Assembly: GCF_000716445.1 (NCBI RefSeq)
Contig: NZ_JNWK01000038.1
Coordinates: 1-64,000, forward strand
Direction: 5' to 3'
Length of the DNA: 64,000 nt
From: Streptomyces wedmorensis
Lineage (GTDB): Bacteria > Actinomycetota > Actinomycetes > Streptomycetales > Streptomycetaceae
Of this stretch, positions 25,921-35,083 are shown in pieces (within the stretch, counting starts at the first letter, position 1; the number at the start of each line of letters is the position of its first letter). The translations under genes and the position numbers were made by a program. The notes under the pieces are model-generated. The model saw nothing but the letters and a program-made list of their open reading frames with translations. It was not told the DNA's origin and ran no database searches.

Positions 25921-26250
25921 TCGTCTTTGAAGTCCCCGCCGGTGAGCTCGTCGACGAGCTGAACCGCCAGGCCGCCGAGGCCGGCATCACCGACGCGGCG
26001 ATCGTCTCCCTGATCGGGGCCGCCGACTCCTTCACCGTCTCGACCATGCCCGAAGGCGACGCGCTCAAGGACACCATCACCAAGTACGACCTGCCCGGCG
26101 AGATGACCCGGCACCGGCGAAATCCGCAACGGCTTCGCCCACATCCACGTCGTCATGGGCGTCGAAGGCGACCGCGCCATCGGCGGACACCTCCACGAAG
26201 CGCACATCGGCACCCACTTCGCCCGCACCTGCGTCATCGCCGTCACCTGA
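25917..26250 (+). pseudogene. PPC/DUF296 domain protein, frameshifted
   Basis: The first frame reads MIVFEVPAGELVDELNRQAA and AAIVSLIGAADSFTVSTMPE. After about 26105 the domain continues in another frame: TGTGEIRNGFAHIHVVMGVE, GDRAIGGHLHEAHIGTHF, ending VIAVT. This is a PPC (plants and prokaryotes conserved, DUF296) domain, including the conserved GxxHxH metal-binding region, split by one frameshift at the GATGACCCGG junction. Confidence 0.65.
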
Positions 26251-26434
26251 CCCCGCGTTAGGGCGTACGCACTGGGCCCCGGCGCCGCCCTCCTCCGTGG
26301 GGCGCCGCCGGGGCCGCCCGCTGCCCAAGGCCCGTGCGTTCCGGGTGCCGTACCGGCCCCCGCCCGGACCCGGTCCGCGGGTTCCGGGCGGACCGCCGAG
26401 CCTGTGACCTGCGTGTGTCGGGCGGCCAGGTGGT

Positions 26435-27415
26435 TCACGCGGCCGGAGCCCGCTCGTCTTCCAGCGTGGTGAAGTCGATGTCGAGGCGGGTGTCGTAGTG
26501 CTCCGGGGTGATGCCGATCTCGTGGGTGGAGTACGCGCCGAAGCGGTTGATGTGCTCGGTCAGGTACGGCGAGATCTGGGCGAGGTCCAGCGGGTCGATC
26601 TCCCAACGGCACGAAGTGCGTGAACAGCCCGATGTACAGGTCCGAGATGTGGTGATAGGCGATGCCGCCCACGGCCCCGTACCGCACGGAGGTCTCGGCG
26701 AGGAGGTTGTCCAGGTAGGTGTCCATGTGGGTGTCGTCGGCCGCGGCGGTGGTGGCGTTGCCCCACGCGCGGGACATGTCCAGCTTGGCGTGCGCGTTCA
26801 CCACGTCCGTCAGGGCCTCGTTCAACTTGGCGGTGGTGGTGTGCCGGCGGGCGGCCACCGACAGCTCGTGCGCGCTGACCGCGGCGATGTGCCGGGCGGC
26901 CTCGGCGAACGTCATGTTCGTGCCCTTGACGAACGTGGTGATCACGTAGCGGCCGAAGGGGTCCTTCAGTTTCGGGTCGTTGCCGGAGGCCGGCCCGAAC
27001 CGGTGCCACCACTCGATCCAGTAGGCGGTGCGGGCCACGATGCCCAGCAGTGACCGCTCCGGCATCCGCTCCTTGATCGCCTGCTCCAGCCGCTCCGCGC
27101 TCTTGCGGGGCGCCTTCGCCCGCCGCGGCTTGAGCTTGGGCACCCCGGTGTCCGGATCGATGAACAGCTCGTCGTTGTCCGGGTACCCCCCGTCCGCCTT
27201 CGCCGCCGCCTCCGTCAACCGCCCGCGCAGCAGGGACACCAGTTGGCGGCCGTCGAACGGCGACGTGTCACCCGCTCCCGCAGGCCGACCTCCACCAGGT
27301 ACTCCGGCAGCTTCGCCTCCACCTGCTCCCAGGGCAGCAGCTGCTCGGACCAGTCGGCGTACTCCTTCGACCCGATCACCGCCACGTCCCCGGTACGCAG
27401 CTCATCAGCGAGGTA
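26435..27415 (-). pseudogene. tnpA: Tn3-family transposase with internal deletion, interrupted by an IS
   Basis: From 27415 leftward the protein reads YLADELRTGDVAVIGSKEYA and LLPWEQVEAKLPEYLVEVGL. After a frameshift near 27240 it continues GRLTEAAAKADGGYPDNDEL, RMPERSLLGIVARTAYWIEW and THMDTYLDNLLAETSVRYGA. At about 26605 it jumps from FTHFVP to WEIDPLDLAQISPYLTEHIN, skipping the catalytic core of the DDE domain. The tail THEIGITPEHYDTRLDIDFT is the normal C-terminus. The upstream end is cut by an IS630 element at 27416. Confidence 0.85.
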
Positions 27416-27456
27416 CTGAACTTGAATGCGTGATGTCGGTTGCTGGGGTCAGGTGG

Positions 27457-27927
27457 TCACCGCTTGTGGTTGGGGCTCCGCTTGTAAGCTCCTGGTGCCG
27501 TCTCGGTGACTTGGCGGGGCCAGGTCAGTCGGACCTGTTCCAGGCGCCCGCGGTGCTCGGCGATCCAGCCTTCCTGGGGTCGGGTTCCCAGGGCTGCCGT
27601 AAGGCGGTCCGGGTCGCTTACCTGGATCGACAGCCAGCCGTCTTCGTGCACGTGGATGCCGAGCATCAGGCCGCGGTCTCCGCCGATGCTGATCGTCTGG
27701 CCTGGTCCCAGGTTGGACAGCTCCTGCTCCCAGGAGTCCAGGTCACGCTGGAAAAGGTAAAGGTCGAGCCGGGCGTCGACGAAACTCGCGGAGACGAGCA
27801 CGTCCGCGTGCAGAACATCGTGGTCGGTCAGCACGCCCGGCTGGGACCGTCCCGTGACGCGCACGATGCAGCGGTTCCCGTCCGGATCGGCGAGGTGGAT
27901 CAGGTCCATCGGAGCGGGTTCCGTCAT
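27457..27927 (-). CDS. DUF5959-like protein, passenger of the IS630 element
   Basis: The 156-residue protein begins MTEPAPMDLIHLADPDGNRC. It continues IVRVTGRSQPGVLTDHDVLH, DARLDLYLFQRDLDSWEQEL, SIGGDRGLMLGIHVHEDGWL and SIQVSDPD. I recognise it tentatively as DUF5959, a beta-rich family of unknown function common in Streptomyces. It is intact, in the same direction as the transposase and inside the element ends, with its stop 41 bases from the left inverted repeat. Confidence 0.65.
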   Translation of the reverse strand: MTEPAPMDLIHLADPDGNRCIVRVTGRSQPGVLTDHDVLHADVLVSASFVDARLDLYLFQRDLDSWEQELSNLGPGQTISIGGDRGLMLGIHVHEDGWLSIQVSDPDRLTAALGTRPQEGWIAEHRGRLEQVRLTWPRQVTETAPGAYKRSPNHKR

Positions 27928-28012
27928 GAAGTTGCTCGCTTTCGTGCGCTGGTGTGGGCTGCATCGTCTCCTACCGGCGGACGAGCGACACAGTCAGGCC
28001 AGGCCTGGAGAG

Positions 28013-29076
28013 TCAGGTGCCCAGGGCCAAGCCGATGCCGGCAAGACAGCCGTCGATCACGTCCGGCCGGTACTGGAGCTGCTTGAGCCGACGCTTGACC
28101 GCGCGGGTTATTTGGCTGAGGCTGGCGGCGGCGAGGTTGCCGATGTCGCGCTTGACCAGGGACCACACGCCCTCGGTTGGGTTGAGGTCGGGCGCGTAGG
28201 TGGGTAGCTGAACGACCGTGAGCCATTCGGCGTTCGCGTCGATGAACTCGCGCAGCGGCTTCGTCAGGTGTAGTCGGACGTTGTCCCAGACCAGCACGAT
28301 CGGCCCGCCCAGCTGGATGCGGGCCCGGACGATCAGATCACGGAAGTCACGCCAGCCGAAGCCCTTCGGCTGGTCTTTGCGCCCGGTGTACTCCCGGACC
28401 GCATAGAACAGCCGGGTTCGCTCACCAGGCTTGTAGCAGGTCATGCCCGCCATCGACACTCGCCCGGAACCGCGGCCGCGCAGCCGCACGACCCGCGTGC
28501 AGCCCCGGCGGCCCCAGGTTCTGGCACGCGGCGGAGTCATCGGCTGCCCGGCCTCGTCTTCAAAGACGATCCAGGCCCCGCGCTCCGCCGCGATCCTTTT
28601 ACCCGTGGCCAGGTCTCCTTCTTCCAGACTTCGACCGAGGTGTCGTCACGCTCGATGGCTCTCCGGGCAGGCTGTTGCCACGACCAGCCATGCCGCTTGA
28701 GCAGCAGCCATGTGCCCTCGACCGTGTACGAGACGTGGAACAGGCGACCAATCAGCGTCTTGATCCGAGCCAGGGTCCACCGTTGGTCCGGCCAGCCGTG
28801 GACGAGCGGTCCTCGCTCTAACTCCCTTTCCAGTCTGGCGATCTGTGTCTTACTGAGCCTCGGTCGGCCCGGGGATCCCTTCGACAGGACGCCGGCCTGG
28901 CCACGCTCGCGCCACTGGCGACGCCATCGCTCCACCGACCGCTCGCTAACCCGCAGCGTGGCAGCGATCTCCCGGTTCTTCTGCCCGCCCTCGAAGCGTT
29001 CCACGGCCTGCAACCGAACCCGCTCGCGCGTGGCCCTCTCGGCGTCGGTCAGCCCGCCGCCCTGCGCGTATCTCAC
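28013..29076 (-). CDS. IS630-family transposase in two frames joined by an AAAAGG slip site
   Basis: The first part (from 29076) is a helix-turn-helix region: RVRLQAVERFEGGQKNREIA, RVSERSVERWRRQWRERG, WTLARIKTLIGRLFHVSYTV. The catalytic part continues in the -1 frame from GTAAAAGGATCG (about 28594-28603): AERGAWIVFEDEAGQ, LVWDNVRLHLTKPLREF, LPTYAPDLNPTEGVWSLVKR. This supplies the DDE residues (EDE, WDN, NPTE). Each half is complete, and an A-run is rare in this GC-rich DNA, so programmed -1 frameshifting or transcriptional slippage is more likely than decay. Confidence 0.75.
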
Positions 29077-29192
29077 AGACCTGGACTACCGGAACGGTCC
29101 TACAACCATCAGGCGAACGGCTCCGACATCACCCAATCAAGTTCAGTAGTAGAAGACCACGGCCTGCAAAACACGGGCGCCGAACCTGCGGC

Positions 29193-29330
29193 CCGTGTGC
29201 CGGCCATGACGACCCGTATGCATGCCCGCGCTGCGGCAACCCGCGTTCCTATTTGGTCCGCGGACTGTGCGACCGCTGCACCCTCCATGACGAATTGGAC
29301 GCCGTCTTCGGCGCTGATGAGGATCTCTGA
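29193..29330 (+). pseudogene. N-terminal zinc-ribbon fragment of a recombinase-like protein
   Basis: The frame reads PYACPRCGNPRSYLVRGLCD then RCTLHDELDAVFGADEDL and a TGA. The CPRCG...GLCDRCTL pattern is the N-terminal zinc ribbon of a Streptomyces integrase/recombinase-like family whose remainder resembles the broken gene at 30930-32135. The two parts are separated by a reductase gene and another relic. Confidence 0.4.
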
Positions 29331-29692
29331 AATCGGCCAGGGACGCTCTTCCCTCCACTTCGTTGCGTCTTGACGCGCGTGGGGAATGCGGGGAGTGAAG
29401 AGTGCGTGTGAGGCCCAGCGACCGAAGATCGCCGGGCCCTGTTGATCGGTGACGGTCAGGCGAAGTCCTTGCCTCCGGTGCTCACGGAGTCCACCGCCGG
29501 GAGGTGATGCTCGCAACCGACGACAGCCACCAGGCGACAGACGCACTCGTGGACCTGCCGAAGATCCCCTCCGACCTGACCACTGGCCATGGACCGGGCG
29601 TCCTGACGTTGGCCCTTCGCCCCCTTTTAGGTCTTGCTCCCCGCCCGCCGGCGCCGGCCTGGCGGCCGTCCGGACCGGCGGACGGGGCGACG
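29331..29692. other. Gap of about 360 bp with no supported gene
   Basis: Long frames here read as Pro/Arg/Gly noise. Minus-strand GARVLQAVVFYY just before 29147 could be the upstream piece of the Tn3 tnpA cut by the IS630 element. Confidence 0.35.
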
Positions 29693-30298
29693 TCACGCAG
29701 GGACGCTGAGCGGCGGGTGCTCGAGCACGCGGGGCTTGTACTCGACCAGCTGGATGCGGCCGTCGAAGGTGCGGTGCTCGATCATCTCGAGGGCGACGTC
29801 CGGATAGCCGTCGTAGATGCGTTCTTCGCCCGTGGCCCCGGTGATCACTGGGAACATCACGACCCGGAAGCGGTCGACGAGTCCGGCTCGTAGCAGGGAC
29901 CGGCACAGGCTGAGGCTGCCGATCGTGCTGAGGAGCCTCGAGCCACTCGATTTCATGGCGCGGACCGCCTCGACGGCGTCGTCGCGGACGAGCGTGGAGT
30001 TGGCCCACGTCAGTGGCTCCTCGAGTGAGGAGGAGAACACCACCTTGGACGCTTGCGTGAGCTCGTCGACGGAGGCCTCTTCTTCGGGCCTGAACTCGTC
30101 TTGGCCATTCGGGACCTTGCCTGCGGCGAAGCCCGACATCAGGCGGTAGGTGTTCGCTCCCATCAGGTAGGTGGCCTCGGGCTGATCGCCGAGCCATGCG
30201 AGGTACTCCGGGCCCTCGAGGCCCCAGAACCCGGGCCATCCCTGTCCCGATGCACAGCCGTCGAGGGAGGTGATGAAGTCGACGAGAAGCTCCGACAT
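29693..30298 (-). CDS. Dihydrofolate reductase-like (RibD C-terminal domain) protein
   Basis: The ATG at 30298 follows GGAAAGGACACC, and upstream in-frame sequence is noise. The 201-residue protein has DHFR/RibD_C features: LLVDFITSLDGCASGQGWPG, ATYLMGANTYRLMSGF, SKVVFSSSLEEPLTWANSTL, STIGSLSLCRSLLRAGLVDR and FPVITGATGEERIYDGYPDV. Members bind NADPH and reduce pteridine- or pyrimidine-like substrates. The specific substrate is unknown. It appears intact and isolated among relics. Confidence 0.85.
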   Translation of the reverse strand: MSELLVDFITSLDGCASGQGWPGFWGLEGPEYLAWLGDQPEATYLMGANTYRLMSGFAAGKVPNGQDEFRPEEEASVDELTQASKVVFSSSLEEPLTWANSTLVRDDAVEAVRAMKSSGSRLLSTIGSLSLCRSLLRAGLVDRFRVVMFPVITGATGEERIYDGYPDVALEMIEHRTFDGRIQLVEYKPRVLEHPPLSVPA

Positions 30299-30530
30299 GG
30301 CGGTGTCCTTTCCTGGGGTGTCACGAGCTTGGACCGCCCGGGAGCCGCAAACCCATCGGCCACGCTGTGGAGTAACGAGAAAACCCATGAGGCTGCAGCC
30401 GATCAGGTCTGCGGAGCGGCACTGCTTCGGAGGGCCGAAGACCTACATGACTGCGCTATGCACGCAGTGGGGTGATGATCTCCACGCGATTGGGAACGGC
30501 GGTTTGAGTTCTGTCAAAGCCCCAGTTCAG

Positions 30531-30845
30531 CCCCACCCGCGAGCGGCCCACCACGCTCTACTGGGTGATCGGTGAGGCGTCGCTGCCCGACGTCGACAGC
30601 GGATACTTCATCCACTCACCTGCGACGACGGCGGAGCACTTCCGCGAGTACGGCCCGCTCCGATCGACGGCGAACCGATCGCGCTGGTCTTCGCCAACGG
30701 CGGCGGCCACCTGTTCGCGATCGGAGACAGCGGACAATTCTGGAAGTCCACCACGGCCTCCTGGTTTGACGACTTCGAGGTCACCGCGTCCAGCTTGCAG
30801 GAGTTCCTCGAACAGCTCGGCCGCCGGATCGCGAACCAGACCTGA
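30531..30845 (+). pseudogene. SMI1/KNR4-like protein remnant with frameshift
   Basis: TLYWVIGEASLPDVDSGYFI then HSPATTAEHFREYGPLR in one frame; IDGEPIALVFANGGGHLFAI then GDSGQFWKSTTASWFDDFEV in the next, ending LGRRIANQT at the TGA 30843-30845. GGGHLFAIGDSG is a typical SUKH/SMI1-KNR4 core strand. A frameshift near 30660 and no clear start suggest a relic. Confidence 0.55.
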
Positions 30846-30929
30846 TCATCGGCCGAGGTCAAAGGGGCTCCTACCCCAGGAAGTCAACCCACAGCTGGGG
30901 ATTCGCGAGCAGGTGTGGGGACATCCCTG

Positions 30930-32135
30930 AGCAAGGGGTGGCCAATTTCAAGGAGCATCATCAGCGCCCTACCCGGCCCGCTGGCCGGCCAGTACACGCG
31001 GATGCGGACGGCTTTGGCCGAGTGCGATCAGCCGAGGACCGCGCTGAACTGGATCCGCAACTCGCTCTCCGCCCGTTTCCTGGCCGATCTCCTCGCTACC
31101 GGCCGACCGTTGGACCACGATCACTTGGACGCCGTGGCCCAAGGCGGCGGTCGCGGGGGAGCCCAGCGCGTCGACTACCTGCGCGGCGTACTCGTCGCCT
31201 ACCTGGCACTACCCGAACGTGACGAGCTCGCCGCCCGCATCGAGCACCACCTCAACCGCGTTGCGAAACGCAGCCCCGACCACGCCCTGCTCCTCCGGCC
31301 CTACGTGCGCTGGTCGCTGCTGCCCCGCGCCCGCAGGGCCGCACCACGCCCGGCCGGGTCCAAGCACCGCATCCGCTGGGCCTACACCCGGATCAACCAG
31401 GCCGCGGCGTCCCTCACCTCCATGAAGAATCAGGGACTCACGCCGGCCGGCCGATGCCACCCAGCACGAGGTCGACGCCTGGCTCGCAGGCAGCCCGAGC
31501 ACCCGTTATGAGGTCCGCGACTTCCTCCGTCACCCGCCCGCCGCGGCCACAGCCACCCCCTTCTCGTCCCGCACCGACCCAAGGCCGATCCCGTCGGAAC
31601 CGACGACGACTCCCACTGGGAACTCCTTCAGCAGTGCCTGACCGACACCGACCTGCCCCTGGACGTCCGCGCCGCCGGATCCATCCTCCTGCTGTTCGGC
31701 CAGCACCTCGCACGGGTCGCTGCCCTGCCCACCACTGCGCTGAGCACGCCGAATGGCCACACGGTGCTCGTCCTGGACCGCACCCCGATCCGTCTGCCCG
31801 AACCCCTCGCCCGCCTCCTGGCCGAACTCGCGCACCAGCTCCCGCCCTCTGGCTGGGCCGCGAACTCACCCCGTCGGTGGCTCTTTCCTGGCACCCGGCC
31901 CAGCCGGCACGTCTCCGGTACCGTTCTCGCCCGGCGCCTGGCCGTCCACCACATCCCCATCCGGCCAGCCCGCACCACAGCGCTGGTCCAGCTCGCCCAG
32001 GACCTGCCGTCTGCGGTCCTCGCCCCCATGCTCGGCCTGCACGTCATGACCGCCCAGCAGTGGCGCCGCCGCGCCGCCAACGACTGGAGTGCCTACCTCG
32101 AAGCCCGCCGGTCCGGAGAGCATCCGACCGATTAG
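30930..32135 (+). pseudogene. Recombinase/integrase-like protein, multiply frameshifted
   Basis: Three frames must be joined. SIISALPGPLAGQYTRMRTA, NWIRNSLSARFLADLLATGR and RIRWAYTRINQAAASLTSMK come first. DATQHEVDAWLAGSPSTRYE then VRDFLR come second. PVGTDDDSHWELLQQCLTDT, LLLFGQHLARVAALPTTALS, RTPIRLPEPLARLLAELAHQ and VLAPMLGLHVMTAQQWRRRA to the stop come third. The C-terminal half is long and clean. The family is a Streptomyces integrase-like group with an N-terminal zinc ribbon, seen here at 29193. The DNA-cleavage residues are not obvious. Confidence 0.6.
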
Positions 32136-32221
32136 CGACGGTGCAGGTCGACCCCGGGTAACTGGCATGCCGCTGTCCAGGTGACGGGCCGCCACCCAGC
32201 GGGCACGAACCGGGCGGGGCC

Positions 32222-32575
32222 TCAGAACGGGGGATCGTCGTGCCAGGGGCCGTCCGGCAGCTCGGCAGCGCGGAAGGACGGTGGGTACGCCGTTGGAGGA
32301 TGTCCACAGCCTCTTCGGTGCGGCCGAGATCGATGAGGTGGCTGGCCAGGTCATGCCTGTACGTGGAGGCATGTTGCTCGAGGACGACGACAGCCTCCTC
32401 GGTGCGTCCGGCGCCGGCGAGCAGCTCGGCGATGTGCTGCGCCGCGTACGAGGTGGCGCCCTCGGGGTGGGAGCGGGCCTGTGCGGTCGCTTCGTCGACG
32501 CCGTCGCAAGCGGCGATCAGCGGCAGCCGCATCCAGTAGAGGTCCCAGCCCTCTTCGCCACCGCGGAGTCAAGCT
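32222..32575 (-). pseudogene. TPR-repeat protein, C-terminal fragment
   Basis: Minus-strand sequence reads GGEEGWDLYWMRLPLIAACD, EATAQARSHPEGATSYAAQH, IAELLAGAGRTEEAVVVLEQ, YRHDLASHLIDLGRTEEAVD, typical paired helices of tetratricopeptide repeats. After ILQ the natural end (FRAAELPDGPWHDDPPF, stop at 32222) is in another frame. The N-terminal repeats are missing. Confidence 0.55.
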
Positions 32576-32752
32576 GTGCGTCGAGGGGACTGCCGGGCGG
32601 TTGAGGCGCGCGCGTTTCCAAGGCTGGACGTGCCCGACTGGTTCGGCGCCCCGCGTCGGCACACGTGGGAAGGTCGTTGCGTTCCGGGACGCCCGGTCGA
32701 CTGGCTCACCGGTCAGCGCGTGTGCTGGGCCTGGCCGGAGGGCAGCGTGGGG

Positions 32753-33709
32753 TCACCACCGGGTGATGAGCGGCGCGTCCGGTTCGTGCTGCCGCCAGGC
32801 TTCGGTGAGACGGGCAAGGCGGTGGGGGGCGGCGATGCCGTGCATGGTTGCGATCTTGCCGTTGATGATGTCGAACATCGTGGAGCCGACGACCTGGTCG
32901 CCAAGCACGAAGAGGATGGCGGGGGTGCCGTTGACGAGCGCGTAGTGGATGGCCGGCGTGCCACCGGCCAGTCGCCGCTTCGCGTCCGTGGGTTTGAAGC
33001 CGGCCCGTACGACGGCGGCGATGCGCTGCGGAGTGTCGTACCGCAGCAGCGTCGTGGCCAGGCCGCCGGCGCCGTCGGAGACCGCGGTCGCGTCGTCGGT
33101 GAGCAGCGCCACCAGCCGTTCGGTGCGGCCTGAGGTGGCGGCGGCGAGGAATTCCTCGATGATCCTGCGGGCGGATGCGGGGTCGACTTCGGGGCCGCCG
33201 CTGCGGGCGGCGGTGATGCGGCGCCGGGCCCGGTGGAGGTGCTGCTGGCTCGCGGACTCGGTGATGTCAAGGATCTCGGCGATCTCGGCGTGGGTGTAGG
33301 AGAACGCTTCGCGCAGGACGTAGACGGCCCGTTCGACGGGGGACAGGCGCTCCATGAGCGTCAGCAGGGCCAGGGAGACCGATTCGCGCTGCTCGAAGGT
33401 GTCGGCCGGGCCGAGCATCGGGTCGCCGTCCAGGAGCGGTTCGGGCAGCCAGGCGCCGGCGGTGCGTTCGCGGCGGGCCTGTGCCGAGCGGAGCCGGTCG
33501 AGGCACAGGTTGGTGACGACCTTGGTCAGCCATGCTTCCGGCACGTTGATCCGCTGTCGGTCGGCGCCCTGCCAGTGCAGGAACGCGTCCTGCACGGCGT
33601 CTTCGGCGTCGGTGGCGGAGCCCAGGAGCCGGTACGCCAGCGAGGCCAACCGGTTGCGGCTGGCCTCGAACCGACTGGTGTCGAAGCGGTCAATGGCGGT
33701 GCTGTCCAT
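32753..33709 (-). CDS. ECF41/SigJ-type sigma factor with SnoaL-like C-terminal domain
   Basis: Sigma regions are clear: region 2 FEASRNRLASLAYRLLGSAT then DAEDAVQDAFLHWQ; region 4 LLTLMERLSPVERAVYVLRE then SYTHAEIAEILDITESASQQ. After about residue 180 a SnoaL-like domain (ARRIIEEFLAAATSGRTERL, LLTDDATAVSDGAGGLATTL, IINGKIATMHGI) follows, as in ECF41 factors, where it controls activity instead of an anti-sigma factor. DGAGG occupies the place of the conserved DGGGR motif. ECF41 genes commonly sit beside oxidoreductases, as here. Confidence 0.9.
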   Translation of the reverse strand: MDSTAIDRFDTSRFEASRNRLASLAYRLLGSATDAEDAVQDAFLHWQGADRQRINVPEAWLTKVVTNLCLDRLRSAQARRERTAGAWLPEPLLDGDPMLGPADTFEQRESVSLALLTLMERLSPVERAVYVLREAFSYTHAEIAEILDITESASQQHLHRARRRITAARSGGPEVDPASARRIIEEFLAAATSGRTERLVALLTDDATAVSDGAGGLATTLLRYDTPQRIAAVVRAGFKPTDAKRRLAGGTPAIHYALVNGTPAILFVLGDQVVGSTMFDIINGKIATMHGIAAPHRLARLTEAWRQHEPDAPLITRW

Positions 33710-33772
33710 GCGGCCACCCTAAGACGCCGATTCCTATGCTGCGGGGAGGTCCCAAGCCGGTAGGTGCTGGGG

Positions 33773-34807
33773 TCAGATCGTCGCGTGCATGGCCGGCTGT
33801 GCGGCCGTGTCCTGGATGGTGGTGGCAGGACGGCGGCGAAGGTTGCCGGCCAGGCACAGCACCATGCCGAGCGTGAGCCACGTCGCCAGGACGGTGGCAG
33901 CGTGGGTGGCGCCGTGGCCGCCGAAGAAGGCCGTGGAGCGCAGCAGCTGGCCACCGGCCCCGGGTGGGAGCAGTTGGCCGAGGCTACCGGACCAGCCGGG
34001 CAGCATCTCGGGTGCGGTCGCGGTGCCCGACAGGGGGTTGCCGATGAGCATCATGATGGCGGCGCCGAGGCCGAAGCCGACGTACCCGAGCAGGGACTCG
34101 AGACCGAGGATGGTCAGGGAGGTGGCCGCGATGGTCAGGGCTATGGCACCGCAGTTGGCCCAGTAAGAGCCGTCGAGTGAGCCGAGCCAGAACTGCAGAA
34201 TCGCTGCCACGGCAAGTCCGCCAGTGATGGCGAAGGCGAGCGCTCCGGTGACGCGGCGGACGCCGCCTTGGACGAGCCTGGTCAGGAGCAGGGCGGCGAG
34301 CAGGCCGCCCATGACCAACGGCAGGGCTCCGGCGGCCAGTCCGGCGCCGCGCGGGTCGTCGGCCGACAACGGGACGAGGTCACGGGCGGCGGCCGCGGTG
34401 GCTGTTCCCTGTTCCTGGCCGAGGCCGGCAGCGATGCTGCTCAGGGTCTGGGCTACGGCGGTGCTTCCCGCGGATGCGGTGATGACCTCTGGGGTGCCGG
34501 AGCTCAGGTCGATCGCCCCGTACACCTCGCGGGCGCGGATCAGCTGTTCGGCGGCGGCGGTGTCGGCGACCTCGGTGACCTCGAAGCCGTCGGGAAGCCG
34601 TTGGTCGAGCACAAGCGTGATCTGCTTGACGGCGGTAGCGGGCCCGGCGACGGCGATCGGCACATCATGCACCGATGAGCGTACCGACGGCCATGCGAAG
34701 GCGGTGAGCAGCAGGCTGATGCTCACCGTGAGCAAGGCGACTGCCCTGGCCACGGTCGGCCAGGGTGAGGGCGACGCGTTGGCTGCGGGCGCGGCCTGAG
34801 TGGACAT
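33773..34807 (-). CDS. Multi-pass membrane protein (ABC-2/YhgE-like permease)
   Basis: GAAGGAGAAGGC before the ATG at 34807 fixes the start, giving 344 residues. One N-terminal helix (AVALLTVSISLLLTAFAW) is followed by an extracellular domain of about 150 residues (DVPIAVAGPATAVKQITLVL, VYGAIDLSSGTPEVITASAG). Five or six helices follow: AGALPLVMGGLLAALLLTRL, ALAFAITGGLAVAAILQFWL, GAIALTIAATSLTILGLESL, VGFGLGAAIMMLIGNPLSGT, TVLATWLTLGMVLCLAGNL. This is the layout of YhgE/Pip and ABC-2 type proteins. No ATPase is adjacent. Confidence 0.7.
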   Translation of the reverse strand: MSTQAAPAANASPSPWPTVARAVALLTVSISLLLTAFAWPSVRSSVHDVPIAVAGPATAVKQITLVLDQRLPDGFEVTEVADTAAAEQLIRAREVYGAIDLSSGTPEVITASAGSTAVAQTLSSIAAGLGQEQGTATAAAARDLVPLSADDPRGAGLAAGALPLVMGGLLAALLLTRLVQGGVRRVTGALAFAITGGLAVAAILQFWLGSLDGSYWANCGAIALTIAATSLTILGLESLLGYVGFGLGAAIMMLIGNPLSGTATAPEMLPGWSGSLGQLLPPGAGGQLLRSTAFFGGHGATHAATVLATWLTLGMVLCLAGNLRRRPATTIQDTAAQPAMHATI

Positions 34808-35083
34808 GCCTTCTCCTTCAGAGGAGGGGGTCATCGCCAGGTGAGCGGGGTCGGGGACTCGAGGCGGGCGGCCCACGCGGGCGAACGTGGAAGAAGGCGC
34901 GGATGCGTGCCTTCTTGAGACGGACCGCCAGGACGCCGTCAAGTTCGCCGGTCAGGCGAGGGCATGAGGCCGGTTGTCGTCTGCCACGGTGGATTCACCG
35001 GTGCCCTCGGAGTCGAGTGGCTCAAGGTCTTGGAACACAGCCCAGGCCGCCCAGGGGTATTACCCAGTGAGGCGGGGACGCGG
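34808..35083. other. Intergenic region between two leftward genes
   Basis: No gene was recognised. The stretch contains the promoter region of the membrane protein gene and the 3-prime flank of the oxidoreductase gene. Confidence 0.3.

Larger units (their letters stand above)
27416..29146. mobile_element. IS630-family element with passenger gene, inserted at TA
   Basis: Left end CTGAACTTGAATGCGTGATG (27416 on) and right end (complement, ending at 29146) match at 22 of 24 positions over CCGACATCAC-C-AATCAAGTTCAG. Both are flanked by TA (27414-27415 and 29147-29148), the target duplication of the IS630/Tc1/mariner superfamily. At 1731 bp it is longer than the usual 1.1-1.2 kb because a DUF5959-like gene lies between the transposase and the left end. 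It is inserted in the Tn3 tnpA relic. Confidence 0.8.

Noticed and set aside
28639..28700. Frameshift in the IS630 transposase as a simple inactivating mutation
   Set aside because: Both halves are otherwise intact and the shift coincides with an A4-GG run, repeated in an unrelated IS here.
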